Below, in pieces: positions 8,075 through 17,304 of a DNA stretch of 64,000 nt (its first letter is position 1; each line of letters opens with the position of its first letter). Source of the stretch: Brevifilum sp029548365. Lineage in GTDB: Bacteria; Chloroflexota; Anaerolineae; Anaerolineales; Anaerolineaceae. The notes beneath the pieces are model-generated. The model was not told where the DNA came from and did not search any database. It was given only the letters and a program-made list of their open reading frames with translations. The stretch is from NCBI GenBank assembly GCA_035376985.1, contig DAOSSA010000003.1, positions 1-64,000 on the forward strand. The letters are read 5' to 3'. A program made the position numbers and the translations under genes.

Positions 8075-8968
8075 ATGACAAAAACAGCCTTTCTTGAACG
8101 CATCGCTGCCGGCGAGGTGCTGGTTTCAGACGGGGCTACTGGCACCAATTTACAGCAGCAGGGCTTACCGATGGGTGCAGCAGCAGAGCTGTGGGTGCTG
8201 CAGAACCCGCATGCGATCCGCGAGCTTAACCTTGCTTTCATCCAGAGCGGGTCAGACATCCTGTTGACCTGCACCTTTGGCGCCACGCGCCGCAGGCTGA
8301 AGGCAGTGGGGCTGGAAGCCCACTTCGAGGAGATCAATCGCACAGCGGTGGAAATCACCCGCAAGGCAGCCTCGGCTCATGAGGTTCTGGTGGCGGGATC
8401 CATCGGTCCGTTGGGTGAGCTGCTGGAACCTTTGGGTGAGATGACGGTTGAAGAGGCTGAAGCAAATTATAAAGAACAGGCGGTATTGTTGTGTCAGGGG
8501 GGCGTGGACCTGATCGTGGTGGAGACACAATTTGATCTTAATGAAGCCCGTGCGGCGCTTCGTGCGGTGCGGACTGTTGACCCTGCGATTCCGCTGGTGT
8601 GCTCCTTCAGTTACGACCGGGGAGTTCGCACAATGATGGGTGTTAAGCCAGAGGATGTGGCTGCTGAGATCGGCGCGATGGATGTGGATTTGCTTGGCAT
8701 CAATTGCGGGCGCAGCCTAGAGGATAACCTGGAAGTATTAACCCGGCTGCAGGCAGTCACGGAAAAACCGCTGTGGTTTAAGCCCAACGCCGGTCTGCCC
8801 GAAGTAGACCAGGACGGCAAGGCAGTCTATGCTGTGACGCCGGCGGACTTGGCTGCCCTGGTTCCGGGTTGGGTGACCGCAGGCGCCCAGGTAATTGGCG
8901 GCTGCTGCGGTACCACCCCCGAGCACCTGGCGGCGATTGCCTGTGTAATCCATGCGTTGGACTATTGA
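8075..8968 (+). CDS. Homocysteine S-methyltransferase domain protein
   Basis: A 297-residue single-domain Zn enzyme of the pfam S-methyl_trans family. It begins with DGATGTNLQQQG, has the first Zn-ligand Cys in GINCG (about residue 205) and the paired Cys in GGCCGTTPEHL near the C-terminus. Relatives transfer a methyl group from S-methylmethionine, betaine or methyl-folate/corrinoid to homocysteine to make methionine. No corrinoid- or folate-binding domain is fused, unlike MetH, so it either uses a simple methyl donor or works with partner proteins. The ATG at 8075 has GGAG six bases ahead; an in-frame TTG at 8060 is less likely. The donor substrate cannot be told from sequence alone. Confidence 0.85.
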   Translation: MTKTAFLERIAAGEVLVSDGATGTNLQQQGLPMGAAAELWVLQNPHAIRELNLAFIQSGSDILLTCTFGATRRRLKAVGLEAHFEEINRTAVEITRKAASAHEVLVAGSIGPLGELLEPLGEMTVEEAEANYKEQAVLLCQGGVDLIVVETQFDLNEARAALRAVRTVDPAIPLVCSFSYDRGVRTMMGVKPEDVAAEIGAMDVDLLGINCGRSLEDNLEVLTRLQAVTEKPLWFKPNAGLPEVDQDGKAVYAVTPADLAALVPGWVTAGAQVIGGCCGTTPEHLAAIACVIHALDY

Positions 8969-8980
8969 TTCGGTTTTCCC

Positions 8981-9628
8981 ATGTGTGAATTGATCCTCGC
9001 CTCGAATTCTCCTCGCAGAATCGAGCTGTTGGTCTTGCTCGGGTTGTCATTTACCGTCAACCCGGCTGATATTGATGAAGGGCTGGGTGTTGGAGAAACC
9101 CCGCCGGCGTATGTGCGTCGCCTGGCGCTCGGTAAAGCCCACAACATCGCGCAGGATCAGCCCGGGCTGGTGATTGCAGCCGACACCATCGTGGTGGATG
9201 GTGAAACGCTGCTGGGAAAACCTGCCGACCCGGCGGAAGCGCACAGGATGCTGCAACAATTACGCGGCCGTGACCACCAGGTCTTCACTGCCATTGCGAT
9301 CCTGGCACCGCACCACGGGCAGAGTTTCTCTGCTGTATGTGTAACCGACGTGCCCATGCGCGCCTACACCGATGCTGAAATCGATGCTTATGTGTCCACG
9401 GGTGACCCGCTGGACAAAGCCGGCGCTTACGGTATTCAAAATGCTGCTTTTCACCCGGTGGAGGGCTTGCAAGGTTGTTTTGCCTCTGTGATGGGCTTGC
9501 CGCTGTGTCACCTGGCGGTGGGTTTGGGCACCTTTGGCGTGGATGTGACCCGGGGACTGCCCGTGCGCTGCCAGGCATATTTGGATTACCGCTGCCCGGT
9601 CTACGACGCGATCCTGGACAGTCTGTGA
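8981..9628 (+). CDS. maf: Maf-family nucleoside triphosphate pyrophosphatase
   Basis: A 215-residue cytoplasmic house-cleaning enzyme that hydrolyses non-canonical or modified NTPs/dNTPs to monophosphates and pyrophosphate. The family marks are LASNSPRR at residues 6-13, the catalytic AADTIV in the middle, LGKP, and DKAGAYGIQ near residue 150, which is the pattern of the YhdE (dTTP/UTP) subgroup. Length is normal. It starts 12 bases after the methyltransferase stop and ends 10 bases before the first PBP gene, so co-transcription is likely. Maf genes often sit near cell-shape and division genes, in line with the PBPs downstream. Confidence 0.93.
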   Translation: MCELILASNSPRRIELLVLLGLSFTVNPADIDEGLGVGETPPAYVRRLALGKAHNIAQDQPGLVIAADTIVVDGETLLGKPADPAEAHRMLQQLRGRDHQVFTAIAILAPHHGQSFSAVCVTDVPMRAYTDAEIDAYVSTGDPLDKAGAYGIQNAAFHPVEGLQGCFASVMGLPLCHLAVGLGTFGVDVTRGLPVRCQAYLDYRCPVYDAILDSL

Positions 9629-9638
9629 GGGTGATACC

Positions 9639-11843
9639 GTGAAAGTTCGAGCCCGGTTTATACTCACTTCAGCTTGTTTGGTCCTCGTCGCAACGACCTT
9701 AATCGCCGGGTGCTTGGGTATGGGCGGCGAATGGACCGGGCAGCCCATCTGGAGCGGGAAGGGCGATGTGACTTCTGCTGCCACCGCCCAGCACGTCCTG
9801 GAGGGCTTTTTGATGGACTGGGCGGCTGAGGATTACCCCTCGATGTATGCCAGCCTGACCCGATTGAGCCGTGATGCCATCACACTGGAAGAATTTACCC
9901 GCACCTATGAAAATTTCGCCCAGACCCTGACGCTGGAGAGCATCCAGACCCAGGTGCTTTCCACCCTGGCGGAGGCTAACCATGCTGAGGCTGCCTACCG
10001 GGTGTCGTATCACACCCGCCTGTTCGAAACCCTCAGCCGGGACACAGCAGCGACTCTGACCCGCGAACCGGACGGCTGGCGCATTCAATGGGAGACCGGC
10101 ATGCTTCTGCCTGATTTGCGCGGTGGCAATCGGTTGGATTTTGTCTCTCAACTGCCCTCACGCGGGCGGATTTTTGACCGGTCTGGTGCGCCGCTGGCGG
10201 CTTATGAAAACGCGCTTGCCATTGGGGTTGTTCCGGGTGAAATCCTCCCCGAGCAAGCGCCGGATTTGTTTGCCGCCCTGGCAGAGATCAGTATTTACAG
10301 CCCCGATTCCCTAGCTAGGCTGGTTGAAACCACGCCAGATGACTGGTACCTGCCCGTGGTTTCGCTGTCACAGGCGGCTGCAGCCCCGTACCTGGAGTAC
10401 TTGCAGTCCTTTAATGGGGTGCGGATTAGCGAGTTTCGTTCGCGCTTCTACGTGGATGGCGGGGTGGCACCCCATGCCCTGGGGTATATGTTGTATATTC
10501 CCGAAGAGCAGCTGGATGATTATTTGCGGCGGGGCTACCGTCAGGACGAACGCATTGGCGCTTACGGTTTGGAAGCCGCCTTCGAGACGGAGCTGGCGGG
10601 CGTACACGGTGGCTCTGTGTATATCATCAGCCCCAGCGGGAAGATCGTTTCGCTGCTGGCTGCAAGTGAACCTTCTCCCGGGCTGTCCATCACAACCACG
10701 CTGGATAAAACCCTGCAGGCGCACCTGCAAGCCTCCCTGGGCGACCTGCGCGCTGCTGTGGTTGTGATCGAGGCCGATAGCGGCCGGGTGTTGGCGCTGG
10801 TCTCTAACCCGCACTTCAACCCCAACGCCTTTGACCTGACCGAAATTGACCGCAGCGTGCTGGAATCCTATTTCAGCGACCCGGCGCAGCCCCTGTTCAA
10901 CCGCGCCACCCAGGGGCAGTATCCGCTGGGCTCGATTTTCAAGGTCATCAGCATGTCTGCGGCGCTTGAATCCGGGTTGTACCGGCCGAACTCGCGATTT
11001 TTCTGCGGTCAATCGATGTGGGTATGCAACAGTGTTACGCTTTACGACTGGACCATCAATTACGGGCTCGCCAGCGGTGATTTATCCCTGGTGGAGGGGC
11101 TGATGCGCTCGTGTAATCCCTGGTTTTACCATATCGGTGAGAGCCTGTACAACGACGACCAGGATGGATTTCTGTCGGAGATGGCCTACGGCTTCGGCCT
11201 GGGGGCGCTGACCGGGATCGAGATCGCCGAGGCGCCAGGCAACATCCCCCCGGTGGCGGGGTCCTGCTTGAACAGCGCCCAGATTTCCATCGGGCAGGGT
11301 GAGGTGCTGGTCACGCCGCTTCAGGTGGCAGCCTTTTTTGCCGCCCTGGCTAACGGCGGCAACCTGTACCGGCCGGCGCTGGTTGAAAGCCTGAGCACGG
11401 TGACCGGCGAGAAGGCCTACACCTTTACGCCCGATCTGCAAGGAGAGCTGCCCATTTCGGAGGAGACCCTGGCTGCGCTGGCTGAAGGACTGCGCTTGGT
11501 GGTGGAAGAGCAACGCGGCACCGCTTACTGGACCCTGCAGGGTCTGGAAATCCCGGTTTCGGGAAAAACCGGCACGGCGGAAACGCCCAGCGGGACATCG
11601 CATGCCTTGTTTGCCGGTTACACCCGGGTCAACGACCCCGACCGACCCAATATCGCCGTGGTGGTACTGCTGGAGAACGCCGGTGAGGGCTCTGTGATGG
11701 CAGCGCCGGTTTTTCGCCGGGCAGTAACGCTGTATTTCTCCGATGGCGAGGATCCCGGCGGAATCATGCCGTGGGAGAGTGAACCCTATGTGCTTTACCT
11801 ACCTGAACCAGAACCCGCGGAAGAATCCACAACCGGGGAGTGA
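9639..11843 (+). CDS. Class B penicillin-binding protein lipoprotein, paralogue 1
   Basis: A 734-residue D,D-transpeptidase that would cross-link peptidoglycan outside the membrane. The N-terminus is a lipoprotein signal ending in LIAGC (Cys25) rather than the usual uncleaved helix. Next come an NTF2-like domain resembling MecA N-terminal domains (about 50-160), a dimerisation/pedestal region (about 170-340) and a transpeptidase domain. Active-site motifs are complete: SxxK at Ser432-Lys435, SxN at Ser491-Asn493 and KTG at Lys643-Gly645. The start codon is GTG, with GAGG upstream overlapping the maf stop. A close paralogue follows directly. MecA-like architecture is known in beta-lactam-resistant and ordinary class B PBPs, so resistance should not be assumed. 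Confidence 0.92.
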   Translation: MKVRARFILTSACLVLVATTLIAGCLGMGGEWTGQPIWSGKGDVTSAATAQHVLEGFLMDWAAEDYPSMYASLTRLSRDAITLEEFTRTYENFAQTLTLESIQTQVLSTLAEANHAEAAYRVSYHTRLFETLSRDTAATLTREPDGWRIQWETGMLLPDLRGGNRLDFVSQLPSRGRIFDRSGAPLAAYENALAIGVVPGEILPEQAPDLFAALAEISIYSPDSLARLVETTPDDWYLPVVSLSQAAAAPYLEYLQSFNGVRISEFRSRFYVDGGVAPHALGYMLYIPEEQLDDYLRRGYRQDERIGAYGLEAAFETELAGVHGGSVYIISPSGKIVSLLAASEPSPGLSITTTLDKTLQAHLQASLGDLRAAVVVIEADSGRVLALVSNPHFNPNAFDLTEIDRSVLESYFSDPAQPLFNRATQGQYPLGSIFKVISMSAALESGLYRPNSRFFCGQSMWVCNSVTLYDWTINYGLASGDLSLVEGLMRSCNPWFYHIGESLYNDDQDGFLSEMAYGFGLGALTGIEIAEAPGNIPPVAGSCLNSAQISIGQGEVLVTPLQVAAFFAALANGGNLYRPALVESLSTVTGEKAYTFTPDLQGELPISEETLAALAEGLRLVVEEQRGTAYWTLQGLEIPVSGKTGTAETPSGTSHALFAGYTRVNDPDRPNIAVVVLLENAGEGSVMAAPVFRRAVTLYFSDGEDPGGIMPWESEPYVLYLPEPEPAEESTTGE

Positions 11844-11909
11844 CACAGTATAATCAATGATCGTTAAGAACCGGGTGCCGGGCAGTACCGGCGCCTATCG
11901 GAGTTCATT

Positions 11910-14198
11910 ATGAGAAGCTTAAAAATCGCGATCATTTTGTTGCTGCTGGCGGCAATCATCGGCTGTACGCCGGGCAGGGAAGTTTCGGAGGTTGAAGAAA
12001 CTCCAGAATCAACGGTCACGCTGCCGGGCCCGCAGGTGTTTATCACCCCAGCCCCGGATGTCAACACTGCTGTTGACGCCTTTATGGAGGCCTGGCGGGT
12101 GGACAATTACAGCGGCATGTACGGGCAACTTTCGGAGGGCAGCCGGGCTGCGCTGACGGAGGAAGATTTTATTACCCGCTATAACCAGGCTGCCATTGCA
12201 CTGACGCTGCTGTTTGACAACGGCATCACTTACCAGGTGCTTTCCCGCACGACGGAACCCAATTCTGCCGTAGCCAGCCTGCAGGTGAATTACAACACCA
12301 ACTTTTTTGGCACCCTGACCCGCCAGCTGGAAATCCCGCTGGTGCGCGAGGGGGACGACTGGCGGGTGGAATGGCATGATGGATTGATCATGCCCGAGCT
12401 GGCTGGGGGCAATCTGCTGGAGATTGTGCGCCAATCCACCCCGCGCGGCGCGATCTACGCCAGCAACGGAGCACCGCTGGCTGCCCAGGCGGATGCGGTG
12501 GCGATCGGCTTTACCCCCGGAAACCTTAACGACAGCCTGTTGAGCCTGTTTTACACCACCATGGCCAGCCTGACCATTTACCAGGTTGATGAAATCCGGG
12601 AGATGCTGGAGGCGGCTCATCCCCTTGACTACGTCTCATTAGGCGAAGCGACCCAGGCCGAGATCAACGCTCACCAGAGCGCCCTTTCCAGCCTGACCGG
12701 CGTGTACCTGACCAGTTATTCCTCCCGGTTTTACTTTGATGGCGGGCTGGCGCCCCAAACGGTGGGGCATCTTTCGTATATCTCCAGTGAAGATTTGGAC
12801 CGCTACCTGCGGCTGGGGTATTCTCCCAACGAGCGTTTTGGCGCCACCGGGCTGGAACTGGCTTTCGAGGACGTGCTTGCTGGGGAGCGCGGCGCCACCC
12901 TGTACCTGAAGGATGCCAACGGGCAGATTCTCTCCAAGCTGGGAGAGCGCCCAGCCTCGCCGGGGCAGTCGATCACAACCACCATCGTGCCGGGCTTACA
13001 GTATCGCCTGCAGCAATCGATGGGCAATTTTCGCGGCGCCATCGTGATAATAGAAGTGGACACCGGGCGGGTGCTGGCGATCGTTTCCAATCCACAGTTT
13101 GACCCTAACCTGTTTGATATCAACAACCAGAACTTCGTCTATGCCCAGAACCCTTATAACCAGCCGAGCGACCCGGTCTTCAATCGGGCTACCAATGGCC
13201 AGTACCCCCTGGGCTCGGTGTTTAAGATTATCAGCATGGCGGCTGCGCTGGAAACGGACACTTTTGGTGAATATGACCAGATTTATTGCGACCATTCCAT
13301 CGTGGCTTGCGGCAATGTGATGACGGATTGGACGCTGGAAAAAGATGTCCCGCCCAGCGGCACTTTAACGCTGCCCGAGGGCTTGATGCGCTCGTGCAAC
13401 CCGTGGTTTTACGTCATCGGCGAGGAGCTGATGGCGGCGGGGCACCCCGATGCGTTGATCGACATGTCACTGGGGTTTGGGCTGGGGATTCCGACGGGCG
13501 TGGAGGTAGCCGAACAGCCCGGTAATATCCCGGCACAGGTGACCAGTTGCGAACAAAACGTCCAATTGGCGATCGGTCAGGGCGAGATGACCGTCACGCC
13601 TTTGCAGGTGGCGGCTTTTATTGCCGCGGTGGCCAACGGCGGCACGCTGTATCGCCCATCGTTGGTCGACGCCATCGGCCCCCAGGAGAGCACACCTACG
13701 CTTACTTTTACTCCCGAAGAAACCGGCAGCCTGCCTGTTTCGGATGAGAATCTGACCATCATCCAGAACGCGATGCGTGAAGTGATCACCAACGCCCGCG
13801 GCACCGCCCACAGACAGTTGGCTACCATGCGCTACCGACCCTATGGCAAAACTGGCACCGCGCAGAACCCCTTCGGTCTCTCGCACGCCTGGTTCGCCGG
13901 TTACTCGCAGGTCAACAACCCCGACCGACCCGATATCGCTGTGGTCGTGCTGCTGGAGAACGCCGGCGAGGGATCGGAGATGGCTGCGCCGGTCTTCCGG
14001 CGGGCGATTTCGCTGTATTTCTCGGGCAATACCGATATCGGCTGGGTGCTACCCTGGGAGGCTTACCCCTATGTGGTGGCTTCGCCGACACCCTACCCCA
14101 CCAACACGCCCATTCCGACCAACACGCCTTTTCCCACCGAGACGCCCATCCCCACCGAGCCGCCTCTCGGGGGAGATGTTGATGAACCGGAAGAATGA
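11910..14198 (+). CDS. Class B penicillin-binding protein lipoprotein, paralogue 2
   Basis: A 762-residue paralogue of the preceding gene with the same order of parts: lipoprotein signal with Cys at about residue 19 (IIGCTPG), NTF2-like domain, pedestal, transpeptidase. Motifs are Ser436-Lys439 (SVFK), Ser495-Asn497 (SCN) and Lys647-Gly649 (KTG). Unlike paralogue 1 it carries a C-terminal low-complexity tail of PTNTP/PTETP repeats (about 725-750), a flexible spacer common in secreted proteins of this group. GGAG precedes the ATG. A TATAAT at 11849-11854, just after the first gene's stop, could give it a separate promoter. Its stop overlaps the rsgA start by four bases (ATGA), so rsgA is translationally coupled. 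Confidence 0.92.
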   Translation: MRSLKIAIILLLLAAIIGCTPGREVSEVEETPESTVTLPGPQVFITPAPDVNTAVDAFMEAWRVDNYSGMYGQLSEGSRAALTEEDFITRYNQAAIALTLLFDNGITYQVLSRTTEPNSAVASLQVNYNTNFFGTLTRQLEIPLVREGDDWRVEWHDGLIMPELAGGNLLEIVRQSTPRGAIYASNGAPLAAQADAVAIGFTPGNLNDSLLSLFYTTMASLTIYQVDEIREMLEAAHPLDYVSLGEATQAEINAHQSALSSLTGVYLTSYSSRFYFDGGLAPQTVGHLSYISSEDLDRYLRLGYSPNERFGATGLELAFEDVLAGERGATLYLKDANGQILSKLGERPASPGQSITTTIVPGLQYRLQQSMGNFRGAIVIIEVDTGRVLAIVSNPQFDPNLFDINNQNFVYAQNPYNQPSDPVFNRATNGQYPLGSVFKIISMAAALETDTFGEYDQIYCDHSIVACGNVMTDWTLEKDVPPSGTLTLPEGLMRSCNPWFYVIGEELMAAGHPDALIDMSLGFGLGIPTGVEVAEQPGNIPAQVTSCEQNVQLAIGQGEMTVTPLQVAAFIAAVANGGTLYRPSLVDAIGPQESTPTLTFTPEETGSLPVSDENLTIIQNAMREVITNARGTAHRQLATMRYRPYGKTGTAQNPFGLSHAWFAGYSQVNNPDRPDIAVVVLLENAGEGSEMAAPVFRRAISLYFSGNTDIGWVLPWEAYPYVVASPTPYPTNTPIPTNTPFPTETPIPTEPPLGGDVDEPEE

Positions 14199-15163
14199 CC
14201 CCCCTGGCTAAAACCCTGGACGGCCTGGTGATCCGCGCCCAATCTGGCTTCCTGGTGGTGCGCACCGATGCCGGTGATTACACCTGCCGCCTGCGCGGTC
14301 GCCTGAAGAAGGGCGAACAGGAGGGAGACCGGGTAGCTGTGGGCGACCGCGTGACGATCACTCCCCATAAGGATGGGGGCGGTGTGATCGAGAGTGTGCA
14401 CGAGCGCACAGCCGAGCTGGCGCGGGTGCGCACGGGGCTGAAGCGCGAGTATCGCCAGATTTTGCTGGCTAACCCCGACCAGATTGTAATTGTGTTTGCC
14501 TGCGCCCAACCCGAGCCCAGCCTGCGTATGCTGGACCGTTTCCTGGTAATCGCCGAAAAGCAGCAGGTGGAGGCGCTGATCGTGGCTAACAAGGTTGACC
14601 TGGTGAGCCAAGCGGCTGCCCGGGCGACTTTTAACCTGTACGCCGACCTCGGCTACCCCCTGGTGTTTACTTCCGCCCGGACAGGCGAAGGCTTGGACGA
14701 GCTGGGCGGCGCCTTAAAAGGAAAGCTGTCCGCCCTCACCGGTCCCTCGGGTGTGGGCAAATCGAGCCTGCTGAACGCTATCCAGCCGAATTTAGGCCTG
14801 CAGGTGAGCGATGTCAGCGATGCGACCTCGAAGGGACGCCACACAACCCGCGTGCGCCAGCTATTTCCGCTGGATTTGGGCGGTTATGTGGCTGATACCC
14901 CCGGGATCCGCTCGTTAGCCCTGTGGGACACCGAACCCGAGGAACTGGACGCCTATTTTGTGGAGATGCGGGCGCTGGTGGCTGATTGCCAATTTTCGGA
15001 TTGCACCCACACCCATGAACCGGGTTGTGCCGTTCTGGCGGCGGTGGAGGCAGGCCGGGTGGCTCCCCAGCGCTATCAGTCTTACCTGCGCCTACGCTTT
15101 GGCGATGAAACCGATGAATGGATTGAAGACGAAGACCAGGATGACCTCGAAAGGACGTATTGA
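14195..15163 (+). CDS. rsgA: Ribosome small subunit-dependent GTPase A
   Basis: A 322-residue circularly permuted GTPase that helps mature the 30S ribosomal subunit. The motif order is the permuted one: G4 (NKVD) and G5 (SARTGEG) come first, then G1 (GPSGVGKSS), G2 (RHTT) and G3 (DTPG). An OB-fold lies N-terminal and a zinc-finger region with CxxxxxC-H-x-H-C spacing (DCQFSDCTHTHEPGC) lies near residue 270. It overlaps the second PBP gene by four bases and the solute-binding gene by one, making a tightly coupled run. The C-terminal acidic tail (EDEDQDD) is not conserved in the family. Confidence 0.96.
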   Translation: MTPLAKTLDGLVIRAQSGFLVVRTDAGDYTCRLRGRLKKGEQEGDRVAVGDRVTITPHKDGGGVIESVHERTAELARVRTGLKREYRQILLANPDQIVIVFACAQPEPSLRMLDRFLVIAEKQQVEALIVANKVDLVSQAAARATFNLYADLGYPLVFTSARTGEGLDELGGALKGKLSALTGPSGVGKSSLLNAIQPNLGLQVSDVSDATSKGRHTTRVRQLFPLDLGGYVADTPGIRSLALWDTEPEELDAYFVEMRALVADCQFSDCTHTHEPGCAVLAAVEAGRVAPQRYQSYLRLRFGDETDEWIEDEDQDDLERTY

Positions 15164-16917
15164 TGAAAAAAGCCTTCATCCTTACCGTAGCGCTGACCCT
15201 GATACTGACTGCATGTAAGCCACAGGCGGTGGAGACGCCCCAGCCTGAGACGGTTGACCCCGCTCCTCCGGTGGAGCCCAGCGCAGCCCCCGAACCCACA
15301 CCGACGGAAACGCCGCCTGTGACCCTGACCGTGTGCACTGCCAGCCTGCCGGAGACGATCTTCCCCCTCACCGGTCCGCTGACCACCGCCAGGGAGCGTT
15401 TGAATGCGCTGCTGTACCCCCCGGATTACACCCTGGGCAACGTGTGGCTGGAACCGGTGGCGATCCAGCGCGGGCAGATGCTGGTTGATGCACGCGGCGA
15501 GCTGGTTATGGCTGCCGAGGGGGTGAACGTGCGCCCAAGCGGTTGCCGCGAGAGCGGCTGTACCATCACCTGGAACGGGCTGGACCCACTGGAGATGGAC
15601 CGCATGGTGGTGGACTTCAGCCTGCGCGCGGGGTTGACCTGGAGCGACGGCGCACCGCTGAGCTCAGCCGACGCCGTCTTCAGCTATACTCTGGCAAGTG
15701 ACCCGTCCTCGCCGGTTTACGGCTGGGCTGAAGCGCGCACCGAGAGTTTCAGCGCCCGGGATGCGCTCAACTTGAGCTGGCGCGGCCTGCCGGGGTTCAC
15801 CTCCGCCGAGCTGGAGCGCTTTTTCTGGACTCCGCTGCCCTCGCATCGATTTGACCCCGACCCGGACTTCAGCACCGTCGCCGCCGAGACCTCCAGCTAC
15901 GGCCCCTTTGCCCTGGCTGAGCGTGGCGAACACGAACTGCTGTTGACCCGCAACCCCGGCTACCCTGCGCCTGCAGAGACCCTGCCCGGTGTTGACCACG
16001 TCGTGCTGCGCGCGCTTGAGGGCGGCGCGGCGGCGGCCTGGGAGGCGCTGCAGGTGGGGACCTGCGACGCGCTGGACTCTTCTTTCAACCTGGTCGAGGC
16101 GCCCGAAGTGTTGGCTGCCATCCAGTCGGAGCCAGGTTACGAAGTACGGGTTGAGACGGAAGGTTCACCAACGCAACTGGTGTTCGGCATCCGCCCGGCG
16201 GAGTATGACACGATTAACAACCCCGTGTTTGCCGAGCGCAAGGATTTCTTTGCCGACTCGCGCACGCGCCTGGCGCTAACGCAGTGCATCGACATCGAAG
16301 CCCTGGCCGCGCAGACCGGTTCGGCGCCTGCCGTGCAGGCTGGGTTGACCTACGATCCGGCGGCGGGTGCAACCCTGCTGGAGACCGTCGGCTGGGTGGA
16401 CCACGACGGTGACCCGCTTACGCCGCGTGTATCGCAGAACGTACCGGGCGTCTTCAACTTCACACCGCTGACGCTGACGCTGCTGGCTGGCCCCTCGCCC
16501 TTCCACCAGGACCTGGCTGCAGGGATCGCTGAAATGCTGGGGAGCTGTGGCGTGGGTTTTCAGGTGCACACATTGAACCTGCCCGAGTTGTATGCGCCCG
16601 GCCCGGAGGGTCCGCTGTTTGGACGCGCGTTTGACCTGACCTTGCTCGCATGGCAGCGACCGCCCGGGGGGGATTGTGCGCTGTACACCAGTTGGGCGAT
16701 ACCGAATACAACCAACGGTTGGATCGGAACGAACATTGCTGGTTTTTCCGATGCTGAATACGATACATTGTGCAGCGCAGCGCTGCTGGCAACGCCGGAG
16801 GAGGTCGACGCGAACCAGGAGTCAGTGCAAGCCGCGTTTGCGGAGCTGCTGCCGGCGGTGATGCTGGTGGCGCCGGTGCGCGTGGAGGTGTGGGAGATTG
16901 AAGCGGGTAGCTGGTAG
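15163..16917 (+). CDS. ABC transporter substrate-binding lipoprotein, family 5 (peptide/oligosaccharide type)
   Basis: A 584-residue extracytoplasmic solute-binding lipoprotein. The signal ends with LTACK (Cys about 18), followed by a Pro-rich linker. The body matches SBP family 5: a segment LRAGLTWSDGAPLSSADAVFSY (wet motif of the family, about 145-170), a middle domain with RNPGYP, and a C-terminal lobe. Relatives bind oligopeptides, dipeptides, nickel or sugars. No permease or ATPase genes follow, so it is either an orphan receptor or serves a transporter elsewhere. The ATG at 15163 shares one base with the rsgA stop and has GAAAGGA ahead. Sequence similarity to binding domains is clear, but the ligand is not. 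Confidence 0.85.
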   Translation: MKKAFILTVALTLILTACKPQAVETPQPETVDPAPPVEPSAAPEPTPTETPPVTLTVCTASLPETIFPLTGPLTTARERLNALLYPPDYTLGNVWLEPVAIQRGQMLVDARGELVMAAEGVNVRPSGCRESGCTITWNGLDPLEMDRMVVDFSLRAGLTWSDGAPLSSADAVFSYTLASDPSSPVYGWAEARTESFSARDALNLSWRGLPGFTSAELERFFWTPLPSHRFDPDPDFSTVAAETSSYGPFALAERGEHELLLTRNPGYPAPAETLPGVDHVVLRALEGGAAAAWEALQVGTCDALDSSFNLVEAPEVLAAIQSEPGYEVRVETEGSPTQLVFGIRPAEYDTINNPVFAERKDFFADSRTRLALTQCIDIEALAAQTGSAPAVQAGLTYDPAAGATLLETVGWVDHDGDPLTPRVSQNVPGVFNFTPLTLTLLAGPSPFHQDLAAGIAEMLGSCGVGFQVHTLNLPELYAPGPEGPLFGRAFDLTLLAWQRPPGGDCALYTSWAIPNTTNGWIGTNIAGFSDAEYDTLCSAALLATPEEVDANQESVQAAFAELLPAVMLVAPVRVEVWEIEAGSW

Positions 16918-17029
16918 GAAAGAAGACCGGGGACGTTTAGCCCGTCCTCCGTCTCCCGATATTTGCTCATCTCCGCGCCTGCCCTCCCCCTTTTTCAGAC
17001 ACCCCACAAAACTCGAATTGACAGCCCGA

Positions 17030-17057
17030 AAATAAAAAGCGTCCATTTCGGACGCTT
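17030..17057 (-). terminator. Terminator of the tRNA-Ala transcript
   Basis: On the minus strand AAGCGTCC, loop GAAAT, GGACGCTT is followed by TTTTATTTTC. It lies seven bases beyond the tRNA-Ala(GGC) gene. Confidence 0.85.
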
Positions 17058-17063
17058 CTCTTG

Positions 17064-17136
17064 TGGACCCAGAGGGATTCGAACCCTCGACCTCCTCAAT
17101 GCCATTGAGGCGCGCTCCCAGCTGCGCCATGGGCCC
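17064..17136 (-). tRNA. tRNA-Ala (anticodon GGC)
   Basis: A 73-base cloverleaf on the minus strand: acceptor GGGCCCA with TGGGTCC, discriminator A, anticodon arm CCTCA-ATGGCAT-TGAGG with anticodon GGC, and a T arm with GGTTCGAATCC. The 3' CCA is not encoded. It is the second of two alanine tRNAs in one transcript, 46 bases after the first. Confidence 0.97.
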
Positions 17137-17182
17137 TCAGGTACCCCGCGCCCCTTTACCGCAGGTTTCCGGGGCACCGCAG

Positions 17183-17255
17183 TGGACCTGGAGGGATTTG
17201 AACCCTCGACCTCCTCAGTGCGATTGAGGCGCGCTCCCAACTGCGCTACAGGCCC
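17183..17255 (-). tRNA. tRNA-Ala (anticodon CGC)
   Basis: A 73-base cloverleaf on the minus strand: acceptor GGGCCTG with CAGGTCC, discriminator A, anticodon loop ATCGCAC giving anticodon CGC, T arm GGTTCAAATCC. CCA is not encoded. It closely resembles the neighbouring GGC gene, which suggests tandem duplication followed by anticodon divergence. Confidence 0.96.
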
Positions 17256-17274
17256 ATCTTTCAGGGTGAAAAAG

Positions 17275-17303
17275 ATTTTACCTCCCTGTATGGGGACTGT
17301 CAA
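17275..17303 (-). promoter_or_regulatory. Sigma-70-type promoter for the tRNA-Ala pair
   Basis: TTGACA (17298-17303) and TAAAAT (17275-17280) on the minus strand, separated by exactly 17 bases and about 20 bases ahead of the first tRNA. It lies right next to the stop codon of the upstream deacetylase gene. Confidence 0.85.
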
Positions 17304-17304
17304 G

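Noticed and set aside
9639..14198. PBP pair as a beta-lactam resistance (mecA) locus
   Set aside because: The NTF2-like N-domain also occurs in ordinary class B PBPs; there are no mecR/blaR regulators nearby, so resistance cannot be claimed.
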